A DNA stretch of 64,000 nucleotides from Acinetobacter sp. ANC 5054. GTDB taxonomy: Bacteria > Pseudomonadota > Gammaproteobacteria > Pseudomonadales > Moraxellaceae. The notes under the pieces were generated by a model, which was not told where the DNA came from, did no database searches, and worked only from the letters and a program-made list of their open reading frames with translations. The DNA lies in NCBI RefSeq assembly GCF_002135295.1, contig NZ_NEGG01000001.1, positions 62,001 through 126,000 on the forward strand, in the 5' to 3' direction. The position numbers and the translations under genes were made by a program. Every line of letters starts with the position of its first letter. The stretch's first letter is position 1. This document shows, in pieces, positions 1 through 9,412 of this stretch.

Positions 1-151
1 GCAATGCCGCACCTACGCTTGCACCTGCAATCAGTGCAAAAGATTTATGTATGCCAAATTGCTGACTGGTACTCAGAATTAAAAAATTGGTGGGCCCAGG
101 GGTAATTGAAGCCACAAAAGCAAAGGCGCAAAATGCCAAAATTGTTTCCAC
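1..151 (-). CDS. LysE/RhtB-family exporter, N-terminal part (cut by window edge)
   Basis: The first 150 bases, read on the minus strand, open with a GTG (or an upstream TTG). They encode a hydrophobic stretch containing the TPGPTN motif typical of the first transmembrane segment of LysE/RhtB amino-acid or homoserine-lactone exporters, then GIHKSF and an A/G-rich helix. Only about 50 residues are inside the window, so substrate and length cannot be judged. An AraC-type regulator lies immediately upstream on the same strand, a common arrangement for this exporter family; regulation of one by the other is inference. Confidence 0.75.
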   Translation of the reverse strand, partial: METILAFCAFAFVASITPGPTNFLILSTSQQFGIHKSFALIAGASVGAAL

Positions 152-205
152 TATGATTTCCAAATATATAGCTGCGGGAGCAACTCTATTTTGAAAATCT
201 TAGTA

Positions 206-1030
206 TTAAGAAGATAGAACGTTTGTGCAGGCAGCTTGGTATTGTCGCAAAGTTAGGCCATAGCATCGCTTAAACCAACGGCCTAAATGGCTTTGGTCTG
301 CAAAGCACAAACTATTGGCGACAGTCGTCGCTGGAACGCCCGCCTTCAATAAGCCTTTTGCCCGATCTAAACGTAATCGAATCAGATACTGATGTGGGGC
401 GCAGTTAAACGACTGTTTAAACATACGATTAATAAAAAAACGATCTACCCCAACAAGCTGAGCCAATGTGTTCAAATCTAAATCCGTGTACAAATTTTCA
501 TGCAGAATTTCTTTGATTTTGAGGGCAATATCAGGCAAAGCTCGGATTGCATTTTCACGGGCTAACCATAAGTTTTGTTGCGCTAACCGTTCCAACAGCA
601 AATCTAAATAACTGTCTTTCATTAACTGCGGTTCTTGATCGCTCATCGCACGGTAGGAAGCATCGACCAATTGCGCGACCTGAGGGTCTGAGCTCAGTGT
701 CGATGCGACTTCTAATTCAAAAGGCTGAGTGAATAATCCCTGATATTTATGTTTGAGCCAGTCTTGCTCAATATGCAGCATTTTATAAGTGAAACCCAGT
801 GGTTCAGGCGCATAGCCATCATGCACTTCTTCAGGCTCAAGCATAAAGACTTGCCCCTGATGGCTATTCACCAATTTTCTGCGGCAGTGGAATTGCTGAT
901 TGCCTAATTCAGTCACACCAATTAAGTAACTGGAATGAAAATGAGGCTCATAAGCAAAACCCTTAAAATGGGCATGTACCAGTTCGATTCCAGTATCGGC
1001 ATCACGCTGTATATTGACCCAATTTCCCAT
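206..1030 (-). CDS. AraC-family transcriptional regulator
   Basis: The 274-residue protein has the AraC layout. The N-terminal half is a cupin-type ligand-sensing domain (HAHFKGFAYEPHFHSSYLIG, then a LEPEEVHDG segment). The C-terminal 100 residues form a double helix-turn-helix, with LNTLAQLVGVDRFFINRMFK as the first HTH and ADQSHLGRWFKRCYGLTLRQY as the conserved second HTH signature. It probably activates or represses a nearby gene in response to a small molecule. The partial LysE exporter just downstream on the same strand is the natural candidate target. The ligand is unknown. Confidence 0.9.
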   Translation of the reverse strand: MGNWVNIQRDADTGIELVHAHFKGFAYEPHFHSSYLIGVTELGNQQFHCRRKLVNSHQGQVFMLEPEEVHDGYAPEPLGFTYKMLHIEQDWLKHKYQGLFTQPFELEVASTLSSDPQVAQLVDASYRAMSDQEPQLMKDSYLDLLLERLAQQNLWLARENAIRALPDIALKIKEILHENLYTDLDLNTLAQLVGVDRFFINRMFKQSFNCAPHQYLIRLRLDRAKGLLKAGVPATTVANSLCFADQSHLGRWFKRCYGLTLRQYQAACTNVLSS

Positions 1031-1142
1031 GCCTGCTACAACCTTATCCAGAGTGTCATTGTAAATTCATTTACCATGATTGCCTGACACATCCCTTGAG
1101 TCAAGCTTGCTGGCAACATGATTTAATACTGTATTTCACTCC

Positions 1143-2804
1143 CTAGCGTGGCAAAGCCCGCTCCAACAATCGCTCAACATCCACCTGTTTGGCTTCCACC
1201 ATACCGACCACACGACCATGAAAAGCACTGTAGCGCGTTTGAATAAAAGCATCTGCTACATAGTCAGGCGCATAACGCTTGAGTAAAACGGCTTGCGCCA
1301 AAATGGTTAAACGACTGACCAAACTGCGTCCCATAAATTGCAATTCATCTGGCGATTGCTGGAATAATGTAAATAGGTTTTGTAATTCATTTTTCAGGGT
1401 TTCATCGTCCAGTGCCGTCGATGCCAAGTCTTTGAACAACATTTCAATAGATTCAGGATCACGACCAATGGCACGCAGCACATCCAAACACATAACATTG
1501 CCTGAACCTTCCCAAATGGTATTCACAGGTGCTTCTTTAAAGATACGCGCCATGATGCCTGTATCGACATAGCCATTACCACCAAACACTTCCATCGCTT
1601 CACCTGTTAGCTCTACCGCGCGCTTACAGATCCAAAACTTGGATGCAGGCGTCATGATGCGTTTCCATGCCAGAGATAGTGCATCATCATTTTCATAGCA
1701 CTGTGCCAAATGAAAACTGAGCTGCGTCGCGGCTTCGGTTTCTAAAGCCAAATCTGCCAATACGGCTTGCATGAGCGGCTGTTCAGCTAGATGTTTACCA
1801 AAAGCTTTGCGCTGACGCGTATAAGCAATACATTGCACCAAAGCCTGACGCAGCATGGCGCTCGAACCCACTGAACAGGTCAGACGGGTGTAATTCGCCA
1901 TTTCAATAATGGTTGGAATACCCCGCCCCGCCTCACCAATCATGATGCCCCATGCATCCTTGAATTCCACTTCGGAACTAGAATTGCTACGGTTGCCAAC
2001 TTTGTCCTTGAGGCGCTGCACTTGAATATTGTTCTTGCTGCCATCTTCCAGCCAGCGCGGTACAAAGAAACAGGCCAAGCCATCCTGCTCGGTTTTTGCC
2101 ACCACCAAATGCGCATCACACATCGGTGCAGAGAAAAACCATTTATGCCCTGTGAGCAAATAGGCTTTGCCTCGACCTGCTTCTGCGACTGGAACAGCCA
2201 CAGTTTCATTGGCACGGACATCTGAGCCCCCCTGCTTTTCAGTCATGCCCATGCCGAGCCAAATCGATTTTTTCTGTGCAATCTGCACATCGCGTTCATC
2301 GTATTCGGTCGATAATAATTTCTCGCCAATTTTCGCCCAAAGTTCAGGTTCACGTTGAATCAGCGGAATACTACCCAAGGTCATCGAGTTTGGACATAAA
2401 TTGCCGCACTCTACCTGACCAGCCAGATAGAAACGTGCTGCCCAATCCACCCATTTTGAGCTAGAGGTTTCATGATTAAACGGATAGGCATGGGTATCAA
2501 ACTGGCGGTTTAAGCCCATCCATTTATGCCATGCAGGATGAAACTCAATAAAATCTTTACGGCGTCCACGTGCATCAAAGGCATGCAAAATTGGCGTGTG
2601 CTTATTGGCTAGATCGGCATATTCATAATATTCAGCCGAACCTGCGGCTTGACCCATCGCAGATAATTCTGCCTGATCCTGACTGCCACAGCGCGTAAGA
2701 ATTTCGTTCAATGCCTTGTCTGTTTCAAACAGGTTGTAATCTTGCTTTTCATCAAATTGGTTGCTGATTTGATGGGTCATCCATGTATTTTTTGCTGTAT
2801 TCAT
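1143..2804 (-). CDS. AidB-like acyl-CoA dehydrogenase
   Basis: At 553 residues this is longer than ordinary acyl-CoA dehydrogenases and matches the AidB-type subfamily. Conserved blocks include FHPAWH (about residue 88), GMGMTEKQGGSDV (184-196, FAD-binding loop), the GHKWFFSAP block, LKDKVGNRSN, and near the C-terminus APVNTIWEGSGNVMCLDVLRA, which carries the acyl-CoA dehydrogenase glutamate region. Family members are flavoproteins; E. coli AidB is linked to the alkylation response, but many relatives oxidise short or branched acyl-CoAs. The gene is divergent from a TetR regulator across about 90 bp, which suggests repression by that regulator rather than Ada control (inference). Confidence 0.88.
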   Translation of the reverse strand: MNTAKNTWMTHQISNQFDEKQDYNLFETDKALNEILTRCGSQDQAELSAMGQAAGSAEYYEYADLANKHTPILHAFDARGRRKDFIEFHPAWHKWMGLNRQFDTHAYPFNHETSSSKWVDWAARFYLAGQVECGNLCPNSMTLGSIPLIQREPELWAKIGEKLLSTEYDERDVQIAQKKSIWLGMGMTEKQGGSDVRANETVAVPVAEAGRGKAYLLTGHKWFFSAPMCDAHLVVAKTEQDGLACFFVPRWLEDGSKNNIQVQRLKDKVGNRSNSSSEVEFKDAWGIMIGEAGRGIPTIIEMANYTRLTCSVGSSAMLRQALVQCIAYTRQRKAFGKHLAEQPLMQAVLADLALETEAATQLSFHLAQCYENDDALSLAWKRIMTPASKFWICKRAVELTGEAMEVFGGNGYVDTGIMARIFKEAPVNTIWEGSGNVMCLDVLRAIGRDPESIEMLFKDLASTALDDETLKNELQNLFTLFQQSPDELQFMGRSLVSRLTILAQAVLLKRYAPDYVADAFIQTRYSAFHGRVVGMVEAKQVDVERLLERALPR

Positions 2805-2897
2805 GGTCTATATTTCCTGCTTGTTCTTATGCCTATTTCACTTCAGTATAGTGAAAAAATAGCCGCGGGATGTTCGGCTTTAGTGAGTCACTGATTT

Positions 2898-3506
2898 ATG
2901 AAAAATCCTGAGATACAGGTACGGCGCAAACCGCGTCAATCACGTGCCAAAGTCACGCAGGAAGCGCTACAGGAAAGTTTTGTTCGGCTTCTGCATGAAC
3001 AGTCAGCGGATAAAATTACCATTCGGCAAATTACAGATGTGGCTGGCGTGGGCCTGGGCACTTTTTATGAATATTTTTCCAAGAAGGAAGATTTGATTGC
3101 GCTGACCATCCATGTGCATGTGAAACAGCATGCCGAGCAGATGAAAACTTATGCACAATCACTCATCAAGTTATCCACAGATTTAGATGTTCAGAGCTAT
3201 TTACAGCAAATCATTCACTTTCAAATTGAGCAGGTTCAGCAGCAACAATTTCTATGGGCACAAACTTTTTTACTGGAACGGCAGATTTCCAGTATTGATA
3301 TTTACCGTAAAAGCTATGCCATGATGGTGCAGATGTGGCGAGATATTTTAGAACCATTTATTCAAGATGAAGTACGTCTTAAATCTACGGCTTTAAATTT
3401 GCAAAGAGTCTGTTATGGCTTTATTTCGCAGACTTTGTTGATTGAGCCTGAGTTTGGTGAATGGCGTGATTTAGAGTGCGATATGATTCATATGTTGCGC
3501 GATTAA
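2898..3506 (+). CDS. TetR-family transcriptional regulator
   Basis: The 202-residue protein has a basic N-terminus followed by a TetR helix-turn-helix. KITIRQITDVAGVGLGTFYEYFSKKEDL at about residues 39-66 contains the diagnostic G-x-G-T-x-Y-x-Y-F recognition helix. The remainder is an all-helical ligand-binding and dimerisation domain with no specific match that I can name. It is divergent from the AidB-like acyl-CoA dehydrogenase, with a 93 bp shared promoter region. It is therefore a likely regulator of that gene, possibly responding to an acyl-CoA or fatty acid (inference). A terminator hairpin follows. Confidence 0.9.
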   Translation: MKNPEIQVRRKPRQSRAKVTQEALQESFVRLLHEQSADKITIRQITDVAGVGLGTFYEYFSKKEDLIALTIHVHVKQHAEQMKTYAQSLIKLSTDLDVQSYLQQIIHFQIEQVQQQQFLWAQTFLLERQISSIDIYRKSYAMMVQMWRDILEPFIQDEVRLKSTALNLQRVCYGFISQTLLIEPEFGEWRDLECDMIHMLRD

Positions 3507-3573
3507 TACATCACAGAAAAGTCGGCTCACTCTTTAAATGCGTTTTGATTGGTAAAATAGATCAATGTTATGT

Positions 3574-3608
3574 ACAAAAAAACCGACCCTTAAACCGGTT
3601 TTTTTGTT
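3574..3608. terminator. Bidirectional intrinsic terminator
   Basis: An A-run followed by ACCG, a loop, and CGGT followed by a T-run. It lies between the TetR gene (plus) and the converging hydrolase gene (minus), so it can stop both. Confidence 0.7.
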
Positions 3609-3720
3609 TTAGATATTTAGAAAGTTAATTTTTTACGGCAGAAAAAGGGCATTCATCAATATTGCTCATCCTGCAATAAAAACGCTTTAAAAGTTACATT
3701 TTATTGCCCAATTGCTTGTC

Positions 3721-4947
3721 TCATTTACAGGCATTTTCAATGCTGCCGTGTTTTAAACTTTTTAAAAACTCAGCTGTATATTTCGGGCTATGGCGTAATG
3801 CATCACGATGATCACCATTGGGGATTGCATGATAAACCGCTGGTAATTTTTGTTTGCACACTTGCTGATAATAGCTTTGCGTACCGCGATAATCGACCAA
3901 ATGGTCTGCGGAACCCTGAACAAACATTAACGGTACGGTTGGTGTCATATATTCAATCGACTGCCGTTTTAAGTAGGCCAATAACGGCTTTAAATCCGCA
4001 TCTTTTTTAAAGACTGGCTGAGGGGCTTGTTTTAGCTCTGCCTGTAGTTCCGACAAACAGCGTTTACGTGCCTGATTTAATAAAGACTGCATGTCTGGAC
4101 TGACCAATTTATCTACATCGATCGATGGATCCGCTGCGGCTGCGCCCAACAACACGATTGGGAAAAATGCCGCCACACTGGTATCTGGATTAGGATTGGC
4201 CTGTACATATTCAGCAATGCCTTCATATTGATAGCCACCCGGTGCCAAGGCGATTGCAGCTTTAAGATTCAATTCAGGCGCATCTTTTTGCCCCTGAGCC
4301 GCAACCGCAATAGCAGCACCACCACCTTGACTATGCCCCATCACAATCCAGTCTTTACTAAATTGCTTCGGCTTCCAAAAATGCAGTGCTCGTACAGAAT
4401 CCACCACATTATGAACTTGACTAGCTGCATTCATATAAGGATGCATACCCGGTGTCCCAAGTCCTTGATAATCTGTAGCAACCACTGCATAACCACGCGC
4501 CAACCAACTATCGAGTGCACCATCTATGACTTCTTGTAAACTATGCGCTGGCCCACCTACATAATCACCTGACGGTGCACAAGTATCGGCCACACCAGTC
4601 GTGCCATGTGCCCACGCCAATACGGGCCAGCCTTGTTTAGGCGCCTGTCCTTTAGGTAGCAGAATATAGCCAGACGTGACAATGGGTTCACCATTAACCC
4701 CTCGGCTACGATAAGTGACTAAATAGCGTTGCCCAGCATGTTGATATGATGTCGGAACCGATTCACGCTGTAGTGACAATACTGAACCTGGCAGCAATGC
4801 TGCAATATTGTTTTGAGTTTGAGAAATATCAGCGTTAGACATTATTTTATCTGCGGCATACAATTCAGTTGCATTTAAGCCAAAAATTGAGCCAGCAATG
4901 ACTAAGGCGCTGGAGAACCTTGATAAATATTTTCTTTGATTCAACAT
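3721..4947 (-). CDS. Exported alpha/beta hydrolase (secretory-lipase-like)
   Basis: The protein has about 408 residues from the chosen ATG. Starting there gives a standard signal peptide (basic MLNQRKYLSR, hydrophobic core, cleavage near LYAA-D); the upstream in-frame start would add seven residues. The alpha/beta hydrolase core shows AWAHGTTG (oxyanion region), DYQGLGTPG, the nucleophile elbow GHSQGGG at about residue 204-210, a likely acid in GSADHLVDY, and histidine in GDHRDALRH. The pattern resembles bacterial relatives of the secretory lipase family (LIP). It probably acts in the periplasm or outside the cell on an ester or lipid. The substrate is not predictable from sequence alone. Confidence 0.82.
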   Translation of the reverse strand: MLNQRKYLSRFSSALVIAGSIFGLNATELYAADKIMSNADISQTQNNIAALLPGSVLSLQRESVPTSYQHAGQRYLVTYRSRGVNGEPIVTSGYILLPKGQAPKQGWPVLAWAHGTTGVADTCAPSGDYVGGPAHSLQEVIDGALDSWLARGYAVVATDYQGLGTPGMHPYMNAASQVHNVVDSVRALHFWKPKQFSKDWIVMGHSQGGGAAIAVAAQGQKDAPELNLKAAIALAPGGYQYEGIAEYVQANPNPDTSVAAFFPIVLLGAAAADPSIDVDKLVSPDMQSLLNQARKRCLSELQAELKQAPQPVFKKDADLKPLLAYLKRQSIEYMTPTVPLMFVQGSADHLVDYRGTQSYYQQVCKQKLPAVYHAIPNGDHRDALRHSPKYTAEFLKSLKHGSIENACK

Positions 4948-4968
4948 AATAAACCTCTGAAATTTCAT

Positions 4969-5822
4969 TCAAGTTACAGGTTGTTTATCCAAAAAAATAA
5001 CAAGCTTAGGATCACTATTTAATTAATTCTTGTCTCACAGCTACATCTCGATTTTTACAAAATAGGGATGGTGCTTTCAATCTTCTGCTCAATTAAGCTT
5101 TTTTTCAACTACGCTCACTCCTGATCTAGGGTTTTTATACAAAGCCCAACACAGCAAATCAAATCGTTTTTTGTATTCCGTAAAAGTTAAAAATAACAGC
5201 ACCAACTTGCATGAGCCGATAAAAATTTATTTACAATTTTTAAAATGGTGCGATCCACTTACCAACATTTCATCACCTGTATCTTCAGCTGATTTAAGCT
5301 TTAAATAATGTCTTTAATGTTGAAAAACTCTGCAATAATGACAGCACAAAAATGTTTTTCATTAACTGGAATCAGCTAAAAAATGGATATAAAGACTAAA
5401 ATCCATAATAAAAATATGGGTTTAATTTGTACTCTCTTACATGTCATAGCAACATATTGGTATCTAACTCACTGATAAAACATTGAAACAATATATAAAA
5501 AACAAATATTTTAAATTCAACAACTTGATTCATCGATTTAACCATTTATTCAAAACTATATTTCCATTTGTCAAAATCCAAAGAAAGCTTTAGAGTCAAT
5601 AAGTGAATGAAGATTTCTAAGCTTTTAACGACTACAGTTTTATGACTTTTCTTCAATTTATTGCTGCTTTAAAAATTTTAGAACGAGAGAAAAACTGTTC
5701 TCACATTGTCACTTTAAAATGAATTAACAAAACGGTTAATGTCATGTGGTGTTGAGCGTGTTATCAATTTGAAGGTTATAGCTCCCAACTTTAATACATG
5801 ATCATAATAATGGAGATTAACA
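4969..5822. other. Long AT-rich intergenic region upstream of catalase
   Basis: About 850 bases without a convincing gene on either strand; reading frames are short and AT-biased. It must contain the promoters of the hydrolase (minus) and the catalase (plus). Just before the catalase start there is a good Shine-Dalgarno (GGAG, about 6 bases upstream). I see no repeat or mobile-element ends here. Confidence 0.6.
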
Positions 5823-7343
5823 ATGAGCGACGACACTAAAAAATGTCCTGTCACCCACCTCACTACCGATGCTGGTGCCCCTGTCGTAGACAACCAGAAC
5901 AGTATGACGGCAGGTGCTCGCGGTCCCTTACTTGCACAAGATTTATGGCTAAACGAAAAACTCGGTAACTTTGTACGTGAAGTCATTCCAGAGCGCCGTA
6001 TGCATGCAAAAGGCTCAGGTGCTTTTGGTACATTTACGGTGACCAATGACATTAGCCAATATACCTACGCTAAAATCTTCTCTGAAGTCGGTAAAAAAAC
6101 TGAAATGTTTGCCCGTTTCTCGACAGTTGCTGGTGAACGTGGTGCAGCCGATGCAGAACGTGATATCCGTGGTTTTGCCCTAAAATTCTACACGGAAGAA
6201 GGTAACTGGGATTTAGTCGGAAATAACACCCCTGTGTTCTTCTTACGTGATGCACGTAAATTTGCTGACTTAAACAAAGCAGTGAAACGTGATCCTAAAA
6301 CCAATAAACGTAGTGCAACCAATAACTGGGATTTCTGGACATTACTGCCAGAAGCACTGCATCAAGTGACTATTGTCATGTCTGACCGTGGTATTCCAGA
6401 TGGTTATCGCCATATGCACGGTTTTGGTAGCCATACCTTTAGTTTCATCAATGCCAACAGTGAACGTTTCTGGGTGAAATTCCATATGCGTACACAGCAA
6501 GGTATTAAGAACTTGACCGATGCTGAAGCGGAAACACTCATTTCTAAAGATCGTGAAAGCTCACAAACCGATTTGTTTGATGCAATTGAACGTGGTGATT
6601 TCCCGAAATGGAAAATGTACGTTCAAATCATGCCTGAATTAGATGCGGAAAAAGTGCCGTATCATCCATTTGACTTAACCAAAGTTTGGCCTAAAGGTGA
6701 TTACCCACTGATTGAAGTCGGTGAATTTGAGCTAAATAAAAATGCCGAAAACTATTTCCAAGATGTAGAACAAGCGGCATTTGCACCAAGTAACTTGGTT
6801 CCAGGGATTAGCTTCTCGCCTGACCGTATGTTGCAAGCACGTTTATTTAACTATGCCGATGCTGCACGTTACCGTGTGGGTGTGAACCATTATCAAATTC
6901 CAGTCAATGCACCACGTTGCCCTGTTCATTCAAACCGTCGTGATGGTCAAGGTCGTATGGATGGTAACTACGGCAGCTTGCCACACTATGAACCGAATAG
7001 TTTTGGTCAGTGGCAAGAGCAACCTCAGTATAAAGAACCGCCTTTAAAAATTACGGGTGGCGCAGATTTCTGGGATTATCGTGAAGATGACAGCGACTAT
7101 TTCACTCAACCACGTGCCTTGTTTAACTTAATGAATGATGAGCAAAAACAAGCCTTGTTTAACAACACGGCTGGCGCTATGGGTGATGCACTCGACTTCA
7201 TTAAATACCGTCATATCCGTAACTGTTATTCTTGTGACCCTGCTTATGGCGAAGGTGTTGCAAAAGCACTCGGTTTAACCGTTGCGGATGCACAAGCGGC
7301 ACGTGCAACTGATCCTGCTCAAGGTAATCCTGGCTTGCTTTAA
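5823..7343 (+). CDS. katA: Monofunctional haem catalase
   Basis: At 506 residues it has the usual length for a small-subunit (clade 3-type) catalase converting hydrogen peroxide to water and oxygen in the cytoplasm. Catalytic features are visible: the distal histidine in [13 protein letters not shown] (His61), the catalytic asparagine in [13 protein letters not shown] (about 133-145), and the proximal haem-ligand segment [16 protein letters not shown] precedes the ATG at normal spacing and a strong terminator follows. The gene stands alone with a long upstream region, which fits oxidative-stress control such as OxyR, although I did not find a clear operator. The symbol is given by family; paralogue naming in Acinetobacter varies. 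Confidence 0.93.
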   Translation: MSDDTKKCPVTHLTTDAGAPVVDNQNSMTAGARGPLLAQDLWLNEKLGNFVREVIPERRMHAKGSGAFGTFTVTNDISQYTYAKIFSEVGKKTEMFARFSTVAGERGAADAERDIRGFALKFYTEEGNWDLVGNNTPVFFLRDARKFADLNKAVKRDPKTNKRSATNNWDFWTLLPEALHQVTIVMSDRGIPDGYRHMHGFGSHTFSFINANSERFWVKFHMRTQQGIKNLTDAEAETLISKDRESSQTDLFDAIERGDFPKWKMYVQIMPELDAEKVPYHPFDLTKVWPKGDYPLIEVGEFELNKNAENYFQDVEQAAFAPSNLVPGISFSPDRMLQARLFNYADAARYRVGVNHYQIPVNAPRCPVHSNRRDGQGRMDGNYGSLPHYEPNSFGQWQEQPQYKEPPLKITGGADFWDYREDDSDYFTQPRALFNLMNDEQKQALFNNTAGAMGDALDFIKYRHIRNCYSCDPAYGEGVAKALGLTVADAQAARATDPAQGNPGLL

Positions 7344-7359
7344 GTTTTATCTTTGAATG

Positions 7360-7388
7360 AAAAAACCACCTTTTGAGGTGGTTTTTTA
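7360..7388 (+). terminator. Intrinsic terminator of catalase gene
   Basis: CCACCT, a short loop and AGGTGG, flanked by A6 and T6 runs, 16 bases after the catalase stop. Confidence 0.88.
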
Positions 7389-7437
7389 TTGAGCAATCAA
7401 GCACTATAAACGATAGAAAAATAAGAAGAGTGCAGAC

Positions 7438-7881
7438 ATGACTCAAGACATCAAAGTGCTGATTCAAGACCATGACATCATTTTATATGATGCGGTTTGT
7501 GTCATTTGTAGCGGTTGGGCCAAATTTTTAATTAAATACGATAAATCCATTCAATTTAAATTGGTCTCTGCTCAGTCACCACTTGGCGTACAATTACTTG
7601 AGCATTATCAAATGTCGACAGAGCTTTACACCACTATGGTGGTCGTGAAGGATCAAGTTTTATATACCGAATCCACAGCTTTGCTGAAAGTGATGCAGCA
7701 CTTAGGCTTGCCATTTTCTTTGATGAATTTTGGCTACCTCATGCCTCGACCGATTCGAGATTTTCTCTATCGACGGGTCGCTTTAAACCGCTATGCCCTC
7801 TTTGGCACAACCAATCAATGCCTGATTCCTTCTGCTGAAAACCGAAAACATTTTTTGGAGTATGCGCTGCATGATGTCTAG
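7438..7881 (+). CDS. DCC-family thiol-disulfide oxidoreductase (DUF393)
   Basis: The 147-residue protein carries the family-defining D-x-x-C-x-x-C motif near the N-terminus (DAVCVIC, residues 18-24), preceded by an aliphatic strand, with a thioredoxin-like fold expected. Conserved RRVALNRYALFG appears near the C-terminus. The biochemical role of this family is not well established; a redox function is inferred from the CxxC. It overlaps the next gene by 20 bases, so the two are translationally coupled. DCC and DoxX-like proteins often occur together. Its place just after catalase may indicate a shared oxidative-stress theme, but a terminator separates them. Confidence 0.85.
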   Translation: MTQDIKVLIQDHDIILYDAVCVICSGWAKFLIKYDKSIQFKLVSAQSPLGVQLLEHYQMSTELYTTMVVVKDQVLYTESTALLKVMQHLGLPFSLMNFGYLMPRPIRDFLYRRVALNRYALFGTTNQCLIPSAENRKHFLEYALHDV

Positions 7882-8275
7882 TCTGCTGAATCAACCGCTA
7901 CGAATGATTCAATGGGGATTAGCCGTACTTTGGATCTATCAAGGACTGATACCGAAAATTCTATTTCCCGCAGTGGATGAGCTACGCATTTGGCAGCTGC
8001 AAGGGTTTAGTGAAGCGGCTGCGCTTTGGCTTATGCGGTGTTCTGGCACAGTGGAAATGATTTTTGGCGGGCTATTTTTGATTTGCACACAAACCAAATG
8101 GCTGCATCTACTGAATATCGCAGGCATGGTTGCCCTGAGCCTGCTTATTGTCGTGCTAAAGCCATCCTACTTTATTCAGGCCTTTAATCCTTTTGTAATG
8201 AATCTCGCCATGGCGATGCTATCCATCATTGCCCTTCAACTGCTTAAGCTGAAAAAACATCATCATGAAAAATAA
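7862..8275 (+). CDS. DoxX-like integral membrane protein
   Basis: The 137-residue protein is very hydrophobic, with about four predicted membrane helices: around the N-terminal IQWGLAVLWIYQGLIPKI, a GTVEMIFGGLFLI helix, IAGMVALSLLIVVL, and MNLAMAMLSIIALQLL near the C-terminus. It ends in a basic, histidine-containing tail. Length, topology and the W-x-Y-x-G-L-I-P-K motif of helix 1 fit DoxX-like/DUF4395-type proteins. It overlaps the DCC-family gene. The function is unknown; it may work with the DCC protein as a membrane thiol redox pair (inference). Confidence 0.75.
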   Translation: MRCMMSSLLNQPLRMIQWGLAVLWIYQGLIPKILFPAVDELRIWQLQGFSEAAALWLMRCSGTVEMIFGGLFLICTQTKWLHLLNIAGMVALSLLIVVLKPSYFIQAFNPFVMNLAMAMLSIIALQLLKLKKHHHEK

Positions 8276-8296
8276 ACAGCTTAAACTCACTTTGTG

Positions 8297-9352
8297 CTAA
8301 ACAATCAGCTTTTTACCTTCATGCAGCGTCAAAAATGGATTCATTAATTTTGAAGTTTTACGCATCGCGTGATGCAAGTCTTGCTCCGGCTGATCTCGCG
8401 CTTCATCAGTTAATTGAAATGTGCGGTAATGCATTGCCAATGAACATTTTGACTGTAAATCCTTATGCGCTTGGAATGCTTCCTCTGGGTTCATATGCAA
8501 AAACTTCATTAAACGCCGTGGCTCATATGCGCCAATGGGTAACAATGAAACGCGTGGAGCACCTAATCGGCTATAGATTTGCTTAAAATGTGCTGCATAA
8601 CCTGTATCCCCTGCAAAGAAGAAATGACCTGTGCTATGTACAATTGAGAAACCGCCCCACAAAGCATGATTTTGATCTCGCCAACCGCGTCCAGAACCAT
8701 GCTGAGCTGGGGTATACACAATGCGTAAATCCTCAAACAGCTCTGACTGCCACCAATCCATTTCAATGACATTCAAATGTTCTGGCAGATAGTAAGCATT
8801 GCCCAGACCGGTATAAATAGGCATGGCAAATTGTTCATGTAGCCAATTTAAGGTCGCTAAATCCATATGGTCATAGTGATTATGACTGAGTAAAACACCA
8901 TGGATCGTAGGCAACTCTTCCAAGGCAATCCCAGCGGGACACGCACGACGCGGTCCGCTTCCTTGACGAGGGCCAGCATATTCAGCCCACACAGGATCCG
9001 TTAAAAAGTTGTAAGGACCAATTTGAATCAGTACCGTCGCATGCCCGACAAACCAAACGAGCCAATCATCCATTTTCGCCAATGGTCGATTTTGTGGAAT
9101 ACTCCGCGACGAAGCAAAGAACTGTTGATACTCTTGCTCACGATCAACTTTCCACGTATCGTTTTTACGCGCCATAATCCATTTCAATATATCCTTACGG
9201 GTAAATGGCTCTGGATTTGGGAGGGTATTAAAAAACTTTTCCCCATTAAAGTGGTCAGTTGCCAGATAATCAAAGACCGGCTTAGTCCACGTATGTTTCA
9301 TACAGCTTTCGGTTGTAATGTGAAACTGTGCTTGTTGCGTTTTTTGATTCAT
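8297..9352 (-). CDS. NAPE-PLD-like metallo-beta-lactamase-fold hydrolase
   Basis: The 351-residue protein has the MBL metal-binding motif HNHYDHMD (residues 157-164), preceded by FVGHATVLIQIG and TDPVW. Further metal ligands are in HGSGRG and GDTGYAAHF. The arrangement matches the UlaG/NAPE-phospholipase-D branch of the family: a two-zinc phosphodiesterase, often acting on phospholipids such as N-acyl-phosphatidylethanolamine. Residues 1-50 carry no clear signal peptide, so a cytoplasmic or inner-membrane-associated enzyme is likely. No obvious operon partner; it converges on the DoxX gene. Confidence 0.85.
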   Translation of the reverse strand: MNQKTQQAQFHITTESCMKHTWTKPVFDYLATDHFNGEKFFNTLPNPEPFTRKDILKWIMARKNDTWKVDREQEYQQFFASSRSIPQNRPLAKMDDWLVWFVGHATVLIQIGPYNFLTDPVWAEYAGPRQGSGPRRACPAGIALEELPTIHGVLLSHNHYDHMDLATLNWLHEQFAMPIYTGLGNAYYLPEHLNVIEMDWWQSELFEDLRIVYTPAQHGSGRGWRDQNHALWGGFSIVHSTGHFFFAGDTGYAAHFKQIYSRLGAPRVSLLPIGAYEPRRLMKFLHMNPEEAFQAHKDLQSKCSLAMHYRTFQLTDEARDQPEQDLHHAMRKTSKLMNPFLTLHEGKKLIV

Positions 9353-9412
9353 GTGTATTTTAAATTCATTAACTAATCTGACGAACTGTGCAAAGTGTTA
9401 AGCTTCGCAGAC

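Noticed and set aside
1940-2464. Frames on both strands inside the AidB-like gene
   Set aside because: All are alternate-frame shadows of a long, motif-rich gene.
5714-6052. Minus-strand frame of 112 codons overlapping the catalase start
   Set aside because: It is a shadow of the catalase reading frame with atypical composition.
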